This document shows, one piece after another, positions 40,001-52,000 of a DNA stretch of 64,000 bases. The notes under the pieces are model-generated. The model did no database searches, was not told the DNA's origin, and saw only the letters and a program-made list of their open reading frames with translations. Within the stretch, counting starts at the first letter, position 1; each line of letters starts with the position of its first letter. The DNA lies in NCBI RefSeq assembly GCF_037975245.1, contig NC_092580.1, positions 32,577,001 to 32,641,000 of the forward strand. Reading direction: 5' to 3'. A program made the translations under genes and the position numbers. The DNA comes from Apostichopus japonicus. Taxonomy: Eukaryota; Echinodermata; Holothuroidea; Aspidochirotida; Stichopodidae.

Positions 40001-43000
40001 CTACTCCTCCTCCCCCCTCACCCCTTCCCACCAAAACCCAAAGCTATTAACCAACTTCTTCATTCATATACACCATAAAGTCTTTCAATGCGATATTAAA
40101 CAAAGACCACATGTGCGACCATCCGTGGCTCAGATTCTGACACACAAAGATAGTAATCATAAATTTAACCCACGACAGCTCTTTCCTTTCACTTTCATTA
40201 ATCCTGAGCTTTTTACTGACAAGTACTAATCCTTGACTTTCCAGGGATTAATACCAACAGAGAATGACATCGCAGGCAACAAAGAAGGCAGTCCAGGGGT
40301 TGTGTGACTTTGTTTAATTTGTAATACACTTCGGCTACTTACGTCTTTAGTATTTGCACTGATGTAGTTGGCGGTTTCTGAATCGTCTGCACATTTCATT
40401 AACCACTTCTTCACAGTTTCACAGTCTGTCGGCGCGTGGTAAGCCCCGCAGCAGTTGAAACTGAAACATTAATGTATTTATTAATGTCATGAATTGATGC
40501 TGGTTGATAGAACGGCACAAGGGTACAAACTATCAACTATTTCAATAAGGTACTAAGGGAATCAACATCAGACTGTATGAAGACATTACTAACTTGGCTC
40601 AATGTAAATGAAATATACTTTAAAAATGACTGCTAAAACATGATATTGGGGCCGGAGGAGGAGGGGGGGACAAAGTGGTTGGGGGGGACCAAGTGGTTGG
40701 GGGATGAGGAGCAAAGCTTTCATATCAGGTAGTCAGATTTGGTCAAACACCACAAGGCGTGCAAATTATTTCTTCTTCCAAACAATACTGGATCTTTACA
40801 TTTTTGTCAATACATCTATTATTCTCTCTCCTTGTCGTTATTGTTTACAAAATGCCCGATTTTTGTTGTAGAAACAGTCTTTACCTTCCAAACTTACCAG
40901 AATGACGTTTTGCACTTGCTGCAGTCAACCCGTTTGCTTTGAGGTTTGTCTGCTTGAGCTACCATAGTACAGTCTGTCCCTGGACAAAATCTTAAATTAT
41001 AGTGACTCTGAAATGAGTAAAAAAATATATATATCAAAAGAATCTGCATGATGTTAGAGATCAGAAGTTTCAGAACCATAACTTATGTTGGAGACATAAG
41101 TGATCTTTGTTTTGCATGTGAACTAATTTAGCCATTATTATTTTCAGGCAATCAATTCGTTACCACAGAAGGGATTGTACTTTGGTTTGTACCACTCAGA
41201 TGTCTGAAAAATCATTTATATTAAAATATCACTTTCATTCAAATACAGTACATATTGTCCACAGAAGTTATTCCAAAACTTACTGGTTTGGATATTTACG
41301 AGTGACGAGCTTACCTGTCTCCTCACAACCTTAGCACCTCATTCTACCGTGCCTATAAAGTCCTGGTAAAATAATAACACTGTGCGCCCTCTATGACCGA
41401 ACCCCCCCCCCTCGGTCACTCCTCACTACTCATGAGACCACTCCTTAAAAGTGGCCTCACGGTCACCGAAATAGGGGTGGCCAGAATCCTCTGGCCACCC
41501 CCAAGGACTCCCGTCGACTAAACTTCTCAAAGGTGAGCCCTTAACAAAAGGCACTGATGCCTTCCTAGCAGGGAGAGTGTAATCCTCCCCGCCGCAGCGG
41601 GTAAGGGGGGGGGGACACTCTCCTGAGCCCTGCAGGCGAAACTACCCCTTTTTCCTAACAAGGAGCCTCATCCTGTAAAGGCCCAACACTTGCTAACCCT
41701 AAGACAACTTAGGTGAGTACGCATATGAAAAACACAGGGTGCAAAGTTACCCTCACCGATAGACCTGGCCGGTGACTCTTAGTAGTTGTTGGCTCTGTCT
41801 ATCTGGTGTTGTGCTTGGAGTCGTGAGCCTAGTCGAACGACTGCTCCCCCGTCCGGCTGTGTCCCACCCCCTCGGGGGAGGGAGGCGGGAATGGAGACAG
41901 GTAAGCTCGTCACTCGTAAATATCCAAACCAGTAAGTTTTGGAATATTTACTTCGCTCCTCGCTTACCTGTCTCCTCACAACCTTAGCACCGAGTGGCAC
42001 TGCCCGATGGTGGGAGGCCCGAGGGGTGGGACCAAGTACCAACCGGACCTCGCATCGCCGAGCTACCAAAAGCTGCCTCGGCGTGTAGAGTGTCAGGTAA
42101 GTAACAGGCGACGAACGTAGTTGGTGTTTTCCACGCTGCCACCTTGAGGATGTCCTGTATCGGGATACCGGCAGAGAGAGCTGTGGAAGCCGAGGCCCCA
42201 CTGATGTTGTGATCTCTTGGCCGGGTATCCCCCCATCGTGAACGGGCGGATCATCTCTACTAGCCATCGGGATAGGGTATCCTTGGCGGCTGCTGTTTAA
42301 GGTGGTCGTGGCAGGATGAAAAGGGAGGTTGTTTGTCTCAACTTCTCTGTCCTGTTTAAGTACCACTTCAGTGCCCTGACTGGGCACCATCGCTTGTCCT
42401 CAGCCACTGATGAAAGGGTTTTGATTTCCGGAAAGAAAATGTCACCGGGCAAGAAAGTCAAGGCCCGGTTCTTGGCAATAAGGGACGGGTCTGGAACCGT
42501 CCTCGCCCCATGGCCCTCGAATCTGATGTGGTTCTGTTTGGTTGTTAGGGCTTGGAGGTAACTCCTTCACGCTGACGCTACCGCAATGATGAAGAGTGTT
42601 TTCTTTGTAAGAGCAGCCAGGGAAGCGTTCCCCGTTGATTCGTACAGCGGCCCTGCCAGGGCATGCAGCACTGCTGAGAGCCCCGCAGAGGGGGCTAACT
42701 GTCTGACTCGTGGACGGCGATTAGCCATGCCTTTGGTGAGCTGGTCAATGTCTGGGCTAATGCCCAGCGTGGAGCCGTCTGGAAAACCAGACGTCCCCGT
42801 CTGGGGCCTGCGTGTGGGACCTGCGGCCTGGGACCCGGGGTCCGGAGGGAGCCACTAGGATGAATTTACCCTTGGAGCTGCGAATCTTCCTCAGTATCTG
42901 GCTGATCATGCCAAAGGGGGGGGAAGAATTTAAACCTCTGGTCCGTCTCAAGGCAGGGACCTGGCGCTATGTGGAAGGCTGCAGGTGGGACCGCCTGTTA

Positions 43001-46000
43001 CAAAAGATGGGCAGCCCATTGTTGCCCTTTGTCGTAAGCAGGTCTATCAGAGGTATGCCGAACATGTGGAAAAACCTACCGCATCCTTGCGAAGGGTTCG
43101 CTCGTCGGGGTCGAGTTGTCCCCTGGGCAGAGCATCGGCCCTCACACTCTCCTTTCTGGCTATATGGGAGACCCATAGGGCCGTGCCAGATTCTGCAGCT
43201 GTGGTGAGGGTCTCCCATGCCAGACGGCACAGTCTCTCTGCCCTGGTGCCACCCTGTCTATTGATGTAGCTACTGTGCAGTATGCCACCACCATCGTGTT
43301 GTCTGAGAGGATGGTGATCAAAGTGCCCTGTACTTGGGCTTGGGAGGGCTCCAGAGAGCCCCAACCCTACAGTCCTGAGAGCGAGGCGGAAGTACATGAA
43401 ACCTGGTTATCTTTGCAAATAGGGTGTTGAGGCCGATCCTTTGCCCTGCTGACGCCACTGTGGTGCAGGAAAGTGGTTTCTCTGTATATGCTGCTAAAGA
43501 AGTCAAGGACAGTGGCCTGTATGATGACCTTGTTAGCGCCTGCAATACAGCAGCACTCGCAGTACTGCTTGCAGTACCACAGTACCGCTGATGACCCCTT
43601 TAGTTATCAACCAGTTGCAATCAGAAAACCTCTGAAGAAAAGTACTGCCTTGATGATGTAGACCTAAGCTGTACCCTGTAGGGAGGTTTCATGGAGGTTC
43701 TTTCCATGAAAAATAATATTAATAATAATATTGAGGGTTGAACTGCGCCGGCCTATCTATCGATAACGAAGCCAGAGGCGCTAGCAATATTACCCTTCTC
43801 AAAAATAACCTGTTAAACAGAGAGAAATCCCTCCTGGATGGAAAGACGCAATGGAGATAAAGTGCCTTGCCCAAGGAAACAACAGGATGATCTGGCCAGG
43901 ACTAAAACCTGCAAGCCTTAGATCACCAGTACACTGCCTACACTGCTTGACCACAGTGCTCTCCAAAAATTGAGTACTGAATGGATAGTTTGCTTCATCA
44001 GAGTCTTAATCAATGCTACAGCTGCTATGTGGCTTTTACAACTACAGTTTACAACTACAGTATATGTATGTATTTGTGTATGTAATTTAGATTATCCTGC
44101 AAGTAGGAACTTGTGAAGAAGCCTCATTGGCTTATCAAAGCCGCAAGCTGACCAAAGTCAGTCTCGTACATTCATATTTAATGTCCATGACTATGAATTG
44201 TCAACAGCTCTGTAACTGGACAACATACATTAATCTTGGGGTGACTTGAACCGGGGACCTTTTGATTGGAAGGCACCGGGTTTAACCACTGAGCTAACTA
44301 AGCTACAGCCCTACTCACCAGGAACAAACTCCCAACAAAGGATGTGTAGGGTGGGTTTGTGGAAATTCCACCTCATAAATCCTGGCTGTTTAACGGAGTC
44401 CAGGGAGTTACTCAGCAAACACAAAGGCGTTACTAAATGTTTAGTCTTTTGCTATGATAGCGTTATTAGAGGAGTAAGAAATATGTTACCGAAACCCTTT
44501 AGGGGCTATTATTTCAAAACAATTTCCGTTAAGACATTAATATAACATTAATATAACGTAATATCTCATAGACATCTTATGTCAACGTTTTATCAACACC
44601 ACATTTAACGTAATAAACACGTATTGAATGTTATGATAACGTACCCGTTACTTCTCAAATCTCTTCCTGTCGAGATGTGTCCATTTCGTAGTGCAGTAAA
44701 GGTTTCCAGCTTCCTATTGAAACCACCTAGCGCCTAGGCTAGTCAAGACTAGGCCATCAGGTGCTACGAAATGCAACTCTGCTTAAGATGTCGGAACATC
44801 GAACATTGCTCATGAAGCGCATGCTGTATGTTCGGAGCGTGTTAGCGCTTGTAACTTGCTGGGGTTGTATCCTACCCCTTTTTCAACTTACTAACGCGTT
44901 TGTCTTGGTAATTCACCAAAGAAATAGGAAGAAAGGCTTATTCCATAGGATCGCTCACGTAGTCGATAGCTCGTTGCGGTAAAAGTTGAGCTTACACGTG
45001 TCAAGCCAGGTGGCTGCTTGGCCCCCCCTCCTCTCTTAACAAATGTGCCACGTTGTACCTTTTTTTTTTCTGGCAGTTTGCCAAGGATCTATGAGCGTTA
45101 TGTTTCCTGGCACTTTGCCAAGTCTCGAGAAAGTTCTCTTCCTAGCAGTTTGCCAAGGTTTTAAAGTAAACGGAATACTGTACGTCATGAGAACCGATTT
45201 GAAACCCCTCAGTCTTACGCATTTTAACATGTTCTGGAAGTGGGTTCACCAGTGTTTTAAACGACAGTGTTTTTAAACACAAGTAAGATTTTAACCTAGG
45301 CAAATGGCGATGAATTATGATTAGAGAGGAGTATAATTAGCGAGGAGAATATGACCCCTGAGTGTCTGCAGGTACTCGATAAATAAACACACATTTGGGA
45401 TGTGTAGTGGTAGCGGTGTTTTCCCGCAAATGATTCGAACCTGTCGTCGCCGCTCAAGCTGCTAGTTCCGGGGGGGGGGGACACTCCCCCTATTCTGGGA
45501 AGCGGGAGTAACCGTCCTCTGTAACCCCGAAATCTCGGGGTTGCGATCGCTCCTTGGCACCGATGTCTGTGTTCGGTGTCTGGGGATAGGTATTTCTCCC
45601 TTTGCCGTGGGAACCTGGCTCGGGGCTGGTTCTCTTTTCGGATTGGGCGCTTGCCCCTGCTACCCCGTTCTGGGGGCCCGGCATTGGTAATCTCATCGGT
45701 TCCCGGCCTCAGGACCGGCCGCGGCTCCGGTTAGGGGGTCTGCGGGCCGGGCTTCTGCACCTGCTACCCCGTTCTGGGGGCCTAGCAGTTGTTAATCTCA
45801 TTGTAAATGTTGTTGTAGTTGTAAATGTTATTGTAAATGTCGCAGTTGTAAATGTTGTTACTCTCGTAGGCTCCCGACTTCGGGACCAGTTTTGGATCCC
45901 GTTTGGAGATCTGCGGACCGGGCTTCTGCCCCTGCGCCCCTGTTCTCGTCGGGCCCGGGCCCTCCGGAGCCAATCTCTGAGGACCCAGCAGTCGATTGTA

Positions 46001-49000
46001 TAGCTCTGGTTCCCGGCTCCGGGGGCGGTCTCGGATCTGGAGTGAAACCTCGGTTCTGCCTTCCCTTCGAGTCTCGCCGGACCCGGGGTCTCGCCGGACC
46101 CGGGGCCTCGCCGGACCCAGGCTCCCGGAGCCCGTATCTGTGTGCGTACCACGCCGGGTACCACCACGCCGGTACTCCTCGACCCGGACATTCTGTCCTT
46201 TCCGGTGGGATTTTTTTTTTTTTTTTTCTTTCTCGCCGGACCCGGGCTCCCGGAGCCTGCTATGGGACCGGCTCCGTTTCAGCGACTCCTCGGTCGTACT
46301 CTCTCTCTCGGACCCGAGCTCTCCGTGGCCTGTAGCCCGCGCTCCATGGGTCTCTCTTGCTGCGACCCGGACTGAGACGTTGCCTCTAGCCCGGCCGAGC
46401 CGTGCCTCTTCTCAAGAGGTCTTTTCTTGGCGGGAGCCTTGCTCCTGCCCTTCCCTCTGGCCGTAATCAACCGGACGTCGCCGGGACCGTTAGGGGTACT
46501 CTTTGCTGCGACCCGGACTGAGACGTTGCCTCTAGCCCGGCCGAGCCGTGCCTCTTCTCAAGAGGTCTTTTCTTGGCGGGAGCCTTGCTCCTGCCCTTCC
46601 CTCTGGCCGTAATCAACCGGACGTCGCCGGGACCGTTAGGGGTACTCTTTCTCTCTCTCTCCACCTCTCCTTCGGCCCTCTCTTGGCCACTTTCCTCCAC
46701 CTCTCTCACCACTTCTCCCTCCTCTCTCTCTCTCTCTTGTCTCTCCTATATCTTTTTCTGGGGCACCGATGGCCTAAGGAATCAAGTCCAGCCTGCCCTA
46801 AAGCTTGCTTCTTAGACTCGTAAGCCACTGGTCTATCTAGTGCCACTGGGCTGGCGAAAAATTTATGCAGACCAGGCGTGGGTCCCGTCTGGTGTAGGTT
46901 CTACACTTAGGACACAAATCGTGTTCGACCCAGGTTCTGCCTGGCCGAAACATCGAGTAGTTAAAAAGCTTTAGCTGGTTACGAGACAAACTAAAACGCT
47001 CGAATTAAGGAAAGACTAACTCTTAAGCTTACGGAAAAATGCAAACTAACAAGAGAACGGGAGATAACGGGAGGTACATAACGGTGAGTAGAGGTACGTA
47101 GCGTAACCTAGCAACGGCAAAATACGAAAAACGCTACGAAGTGGCCTAACAAAATCAACACAAGCTGAAAAAGAACATGAGAGAGCGAAATATAGAAGAA
47201 GAAATCGTGAATAGAAATACAATGTAGACATGCTATGAACATGAAAATACAACGACACGCCTATAGCGTGGGGAAGGGAAAATGGCGGGAAACCTAGGCA
47301 GTTCGCGGAACTGCTACCCCCGCAAAAAACCTAAGGGCGGAAACGCACTAGGAATAAAAACAGTCCCCAAAACCCTCCCTTTCAACAAAAAAGGATACTT
47401 ATCGGGCTGGAAAGGACTGCAATACTCCTAAGAATCCGAGGAAAGAAACTTCCAAAGATCGCTAAAGAAAACCAAGACGAAATCCAAGGGAAATATATCC
47501 ACAAGAAATTCACGTGAAGACACTTTTAATGGTAGAATGAGTAGTGAGGAGTGACCGAGGGGGGGTTCGGTCATAGAGGGCGCACAGTGTTATTACAGTA
47601 TTTTACCAGGACTTTATAGGCACGGTAGAATGAGGTGCTAAGGTTGTGAGGAGACAGGTAAGCGAGGAGCGAAGTAAATATACATATGCTCTCTGGTCCA
47701 TCAAGTTTTTATATGCAATTTACAAGAAAACAGGTACAAAGGAATTCCATACCGCTCTGAGAACAGAGAGGGTGCACGTAAACAGTTTATATACTGGCTT
47801 GCTGTGCTGTGCATACTCTACAAAACAGTAACTATTAGAAGGCTACTTGCAGTTGTCTCCAAAAGTGAGAATGGAAGTGGGAAAGGCAATTTTGTAGACT
47901 TGAGGTTCGATTATACAAAGCACGACAGAAAAATGAAGGAAGGCAAAGAGATTAGACACTGTGTGAAAGTAAAAGGAGCTGACTGCAGCAAGTCTGAGTA
48001 AATATCTCGTTTCTGGAAGTAATTAGCTAATCTAAACACAAAGGAGAGATGATACGGCTTATTTGACACTAGCATATATAGGCTTACAGTATTTATACTG
48101 CACTACGTATGTAGGATAGGTGTTAGAAGAGATGTGTGAAATAATCATAATAAAAATATGGATTTATAACGCGCACATATCCAATTCACCAGGATGGGTG
48201 CTTAAAGCACGCAAGAGGAAAAGAGAAAATAAAGAAAAAACGAACAAACAAAAGTAGGCTATATGTTTTTGGGATGGACAAAGGAACTCCAATCAGGAGA
48301 TACATTAATACATGGATGTTGCTATAAACATATCGCCACATGTTGTGTGTACAATCTTCTGTGAAGTGTAATGCTCGAGGATTTGAAGGCTTATGATGTC
48401 AACTTTGTGTTGCAGATGTACCACTCAAGCTACACAGAAATATGTGGGATGAGTAATTGCATGATCTATTACACTTTGGGAGGGAATGACTAGTTGGTAT
48501 TTGCCTAAATTGACCACTTTTACTATTCCATTTTTTTCTCTCGAAACACCCACCATATTGCTCTCATCAGACCCGTCAGAAATTTCCCTGTTAATATCAT
48601 CCGTCAACATATTTGACAGATCATTTCCCTGCGTGGTGCAGGCTTGTTAATAGACTAAAGGCCAAACTGTACTGTACTGTGCAGTGAACGGACAGTCTTC
48701 AATGTAAAACCAATAGTAATTTATCTTTGGAAACAATTACTTGTTTGGGACTCCTACGAAACCGTGAATTCTGAGTGAATTCATGGATTCTGTTATTATT
48801 AGCAAATTATGTGTTTATTTCAGCGCCCTTACCGCATTTTATTTTCTAATAATGCTGACTAGAGCAAAGATTGTTTACATACATGCGTTAGGTACATTAT
48901 ATGATGTTTTGCTGCACAGCTCATATTACAATAACCCTGTGGTACCCTGTAGGTGTGTCATCAATTTTCATGCATAGTACTGGTCGAGTGTTTACTATAG

Positions 49001-52000
49001 TATGTACATACGGTATGCAAGTAGCGGTGTGATGGATGGGCGGAGTCTTTTGCCCGTGAGGGTGAACCTGAAGTCTGATTGGCCTTTGTTGACGAACATA
49101 TTTTCTGTTTTCCGGTTGTTTCTGTGGCTGTTTTCCGTTCAGTTCACAGAACATTAACCAGCCTTTTCTAAGGTTTTGGTTGTCCAGCGGGCAACCAGTA
49201 ATTCACAATTTGACAAGTTTTGGTTGCAATGGAGTTATTTTGGTCGTCTCAGACGACCACTAAATTTACACGTTGTACAAGTGTGGATAATTTTCTCAGT
49301 GGCTTCACGATTCAATTATTTACGAATATTACTGATATTCCGAAGGTACAAGATAGATGATCGAATGATATCTCATGTGTGGCTTCATTGTCAAGTAAGA
49401 ATAGAAAATAACGCCCAAGTTTCTTGCCTCTTGGACGGGAGAAATCTGGAAATCACCAATCTTAATAAAAGGAACACTGATATGTGAGAGTTTTTGGCTA
49501 GATACAAATAGTATAAGTAATGATAACTAAAGATGGTTTACTCTGTCATTGCAAAGTATGTGGGTAGTAAGCTGTAATGTATGATTAGTACTACAGTACA
49601 TGTTGCCACATTATTTGTCATAGAATTACCATCTGATACATCCAAAACTATTAATTAGAATACAATAACTAGACGGTCATAATTAGCACAAATACATCCA
49701 ATGTAGGGGATGTCCCTTGTCAGTACTTGAGATGAGAATCTGATGACCTTTGACAATCATTGTTGCTTTTTGCACAATACATGACACCGATACGAGATGG
49801 GCATTCTTTGAAGGTGCCCTTCTTGAGAAATTATTACACTTTGACCATGGCTATACACTAAAAACCAACATATGGCCATCCATTTACAATGATGAGATTC
49901 AGGTCCAACTTCTCTGTCTTAAGACACCAGCTATGCACCACAGATACACACACACACACATACAGATACTGTACTTCTCTGTCTCAAGACACCAGCTATG
50001 CACCACAGATACATACTCAGATACAGTACTTCTCTGTCTTAAGACACCAGCTATGCACCACAGATACACACACACACACATACAGATACTGTACTTCTCT
50101 GTCTCAAGACACCAGCTATGCACCACAGATACACACACACACATACAGATACAGTACTTCTCTGTCTGAAGACACCAGCTAGGCACCACAGATACATACT
50201 CAGATACAGTACTTCTCTGTCTTAAAACACCAGCTAAGCACCGCAGATACATACACACACATACATACTGTACTTCTCTGTCTGAAGACACCAGCTAGGC
50301 ACCACAGATACACACACACACATACAGATACAGTACTTCTCTGTCTGAAGACACCAGCTAGGCACCACAGATACATACAGACACCACAGATACAGTACTT
50401 CTCTGTCTTAAGACACTAGCTAGGCACCACAGATACATACAGACACACACACAGTACTTCTCTGTCTTAAGACACCAGCTAGGCACCACAGATACATACA
50501 CATACATACAGATACAGTACTTCTCTGTCTGAAGACACCAGCTAGGCACCACAGATACATACAGACACCACAGATACAGTACTTCTCTGTCTTAAGACAC
50601 TAGCTACGCACCACAGATACATACTGTACAGACACACACATACAGTACTTCTCTGTCTTAAGACACCAGCTAGGCACCACAGATGCACACACACACATAC
50701 AGATACAGTACTTCTCTGTCTGAAGACACCAGCTAGGCACCACAGATGCACACACACACATACAGATACAGTACTTCTCTGTCTGAAGACACCAGCTAAG
50801 CACCGCAGATACATACACACACATACAGACACAGTACTTATCTGTCTGAAGACACCAGCTAGGCACCACAGATACAAACACACATACAGATACAGTACTT
50901 CTCTGTCTGAAGACACCAGCTACGCACCACAGATACACACACACACATACTGTATTTCTCTGTCTTAAGACACCAGCTAGGCACCACAGATACTTACACA
51001 CACACATACAGATACAGTACTTCTCTGTCTTAAGACACCAGCTAGGCACCACAGATACATACACACACATACAGATACAGTACTTCTCTGTCTGAAGACA
51101 CCAGCTACGCACCACAGATACACACACACACACACATACACCAGCTAGGCACCACAGATACACACACACACATATAATTACTGTACTTCTGTCTTACAAC
51201 ACCAGCTAGGCACTACAGATGCACACACACAAACATGCAGATACTGTACTTTTCAAAGTGATTAAGAAGATCATGTTGAAAGTGCAAGAGTAGGTTATGT
51301 TTCCTTTGTTTGTAGATATAACATAATGACAATGAACTCTTGCGAATCATTGACAAGTTTCTTCAAGAACACCTAACCTTCAAACTAGTGGGGGAAAGAT
51401 GGGGACAGACAAAAGAAGTAGAATCCTCAGAACATTCAAGCAGGATCTTTCATTTGAATCTTATCCAAGAAGGAAACAATAGAATTCCAGGAAACTTGGC
51501 TAATTAATCACCATGAAGCGACCCTTTAGTGTAACAAGCACAGAGATAAGAACAGACAAGCTTACCCTACTGATGTAGTGCCTAGTACCAGTAAAAAGAT
51601 TGAACTATAGTAGTTCTGTACTGTGAAACAATTAACGGCAGATTTGAGATTAGTCAGAACCACAGCATTAAAAGTATTACCAGCTAAAAACTACCTCAAG
51701 TCTGCTGCCTAAGATACGACTTGCGAAGCAGATGGAAACGTTGAACCTATGGCCAAATTACTTCTAATAAGTGAAGGCTGGTTCTTAAGTTATGAAAATC
51801 ATGTTTGGTAAAAAAATGTATCCATTTCTGGACAGGCAGAGTAAATCTTGTACACTCCTTACTCTAAAGATGTACTTGAGGTATATGAGGACATTTGACC
51901 AACAAGACTCCTTTACAGGAAACTTAGAGTTTTAAAGTCATACGATATCACCACTGGTATCTTCAATACTATACCAAATTCTTTGCCTGACGTCCGCTGG

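Larger units (their letters stand above)
41272..47681 (-). mobile_element. DIRS-like tyrosine-recombinase retrotransposon, degraded, 6.4 kb
   Basis: Inverted terminal repeats (41272-41433 and 47538-47681) plus an internal complementary region (41893-41991) that is the exact reverse complement of the two ends joined head to tail: the diagnostic DIRS layout, used to rebuild the ends of a circular intermediate. The trinucleotide TAT is shared by both ends (41269-41271 and 47679-47681), with no target duplication, as expected for insertion by a tyrosine recombinase. On the minus strand, in order, are a basic low-complexity region that may be Gag, an RNase H remnant and a tyrosine recombinase remnant. 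The reverse-transcriptase core was not found; SINE-like sequence lies where it should be. GC content is far above the surroundings except in that insert. Lies in the ARIH2 intron between exons 5 and 6. Confidence 0.9.

Noticed and set aside
41779-42390. 203-codon minus-strand frame as an independent gene
   Set aside because: It overlaps the DIRS-like recombinase remnant in another frame and the internal complementary region; it has no domain of its own.
44105-44150. Another hammerhead-like stem (aagaagcctcattggctt...)
   Set aside because: The core bases of a hammerhead are not present; only stem-loop resemblance.
44238-44303. tRNA-Gly-like sequence on the minus strand
   Set aside because: A and B boxes are recognisable but the acceptor and anticodon stems do not pair, so it is treated as a SINE head, not a tRNA gene.
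49899-51169. Long cysteine/valine-rich reading frames up to 189 codons
   Set aside because: They are translations of the ~60-bp minisatellite in several frames on both strands; no protein signal.
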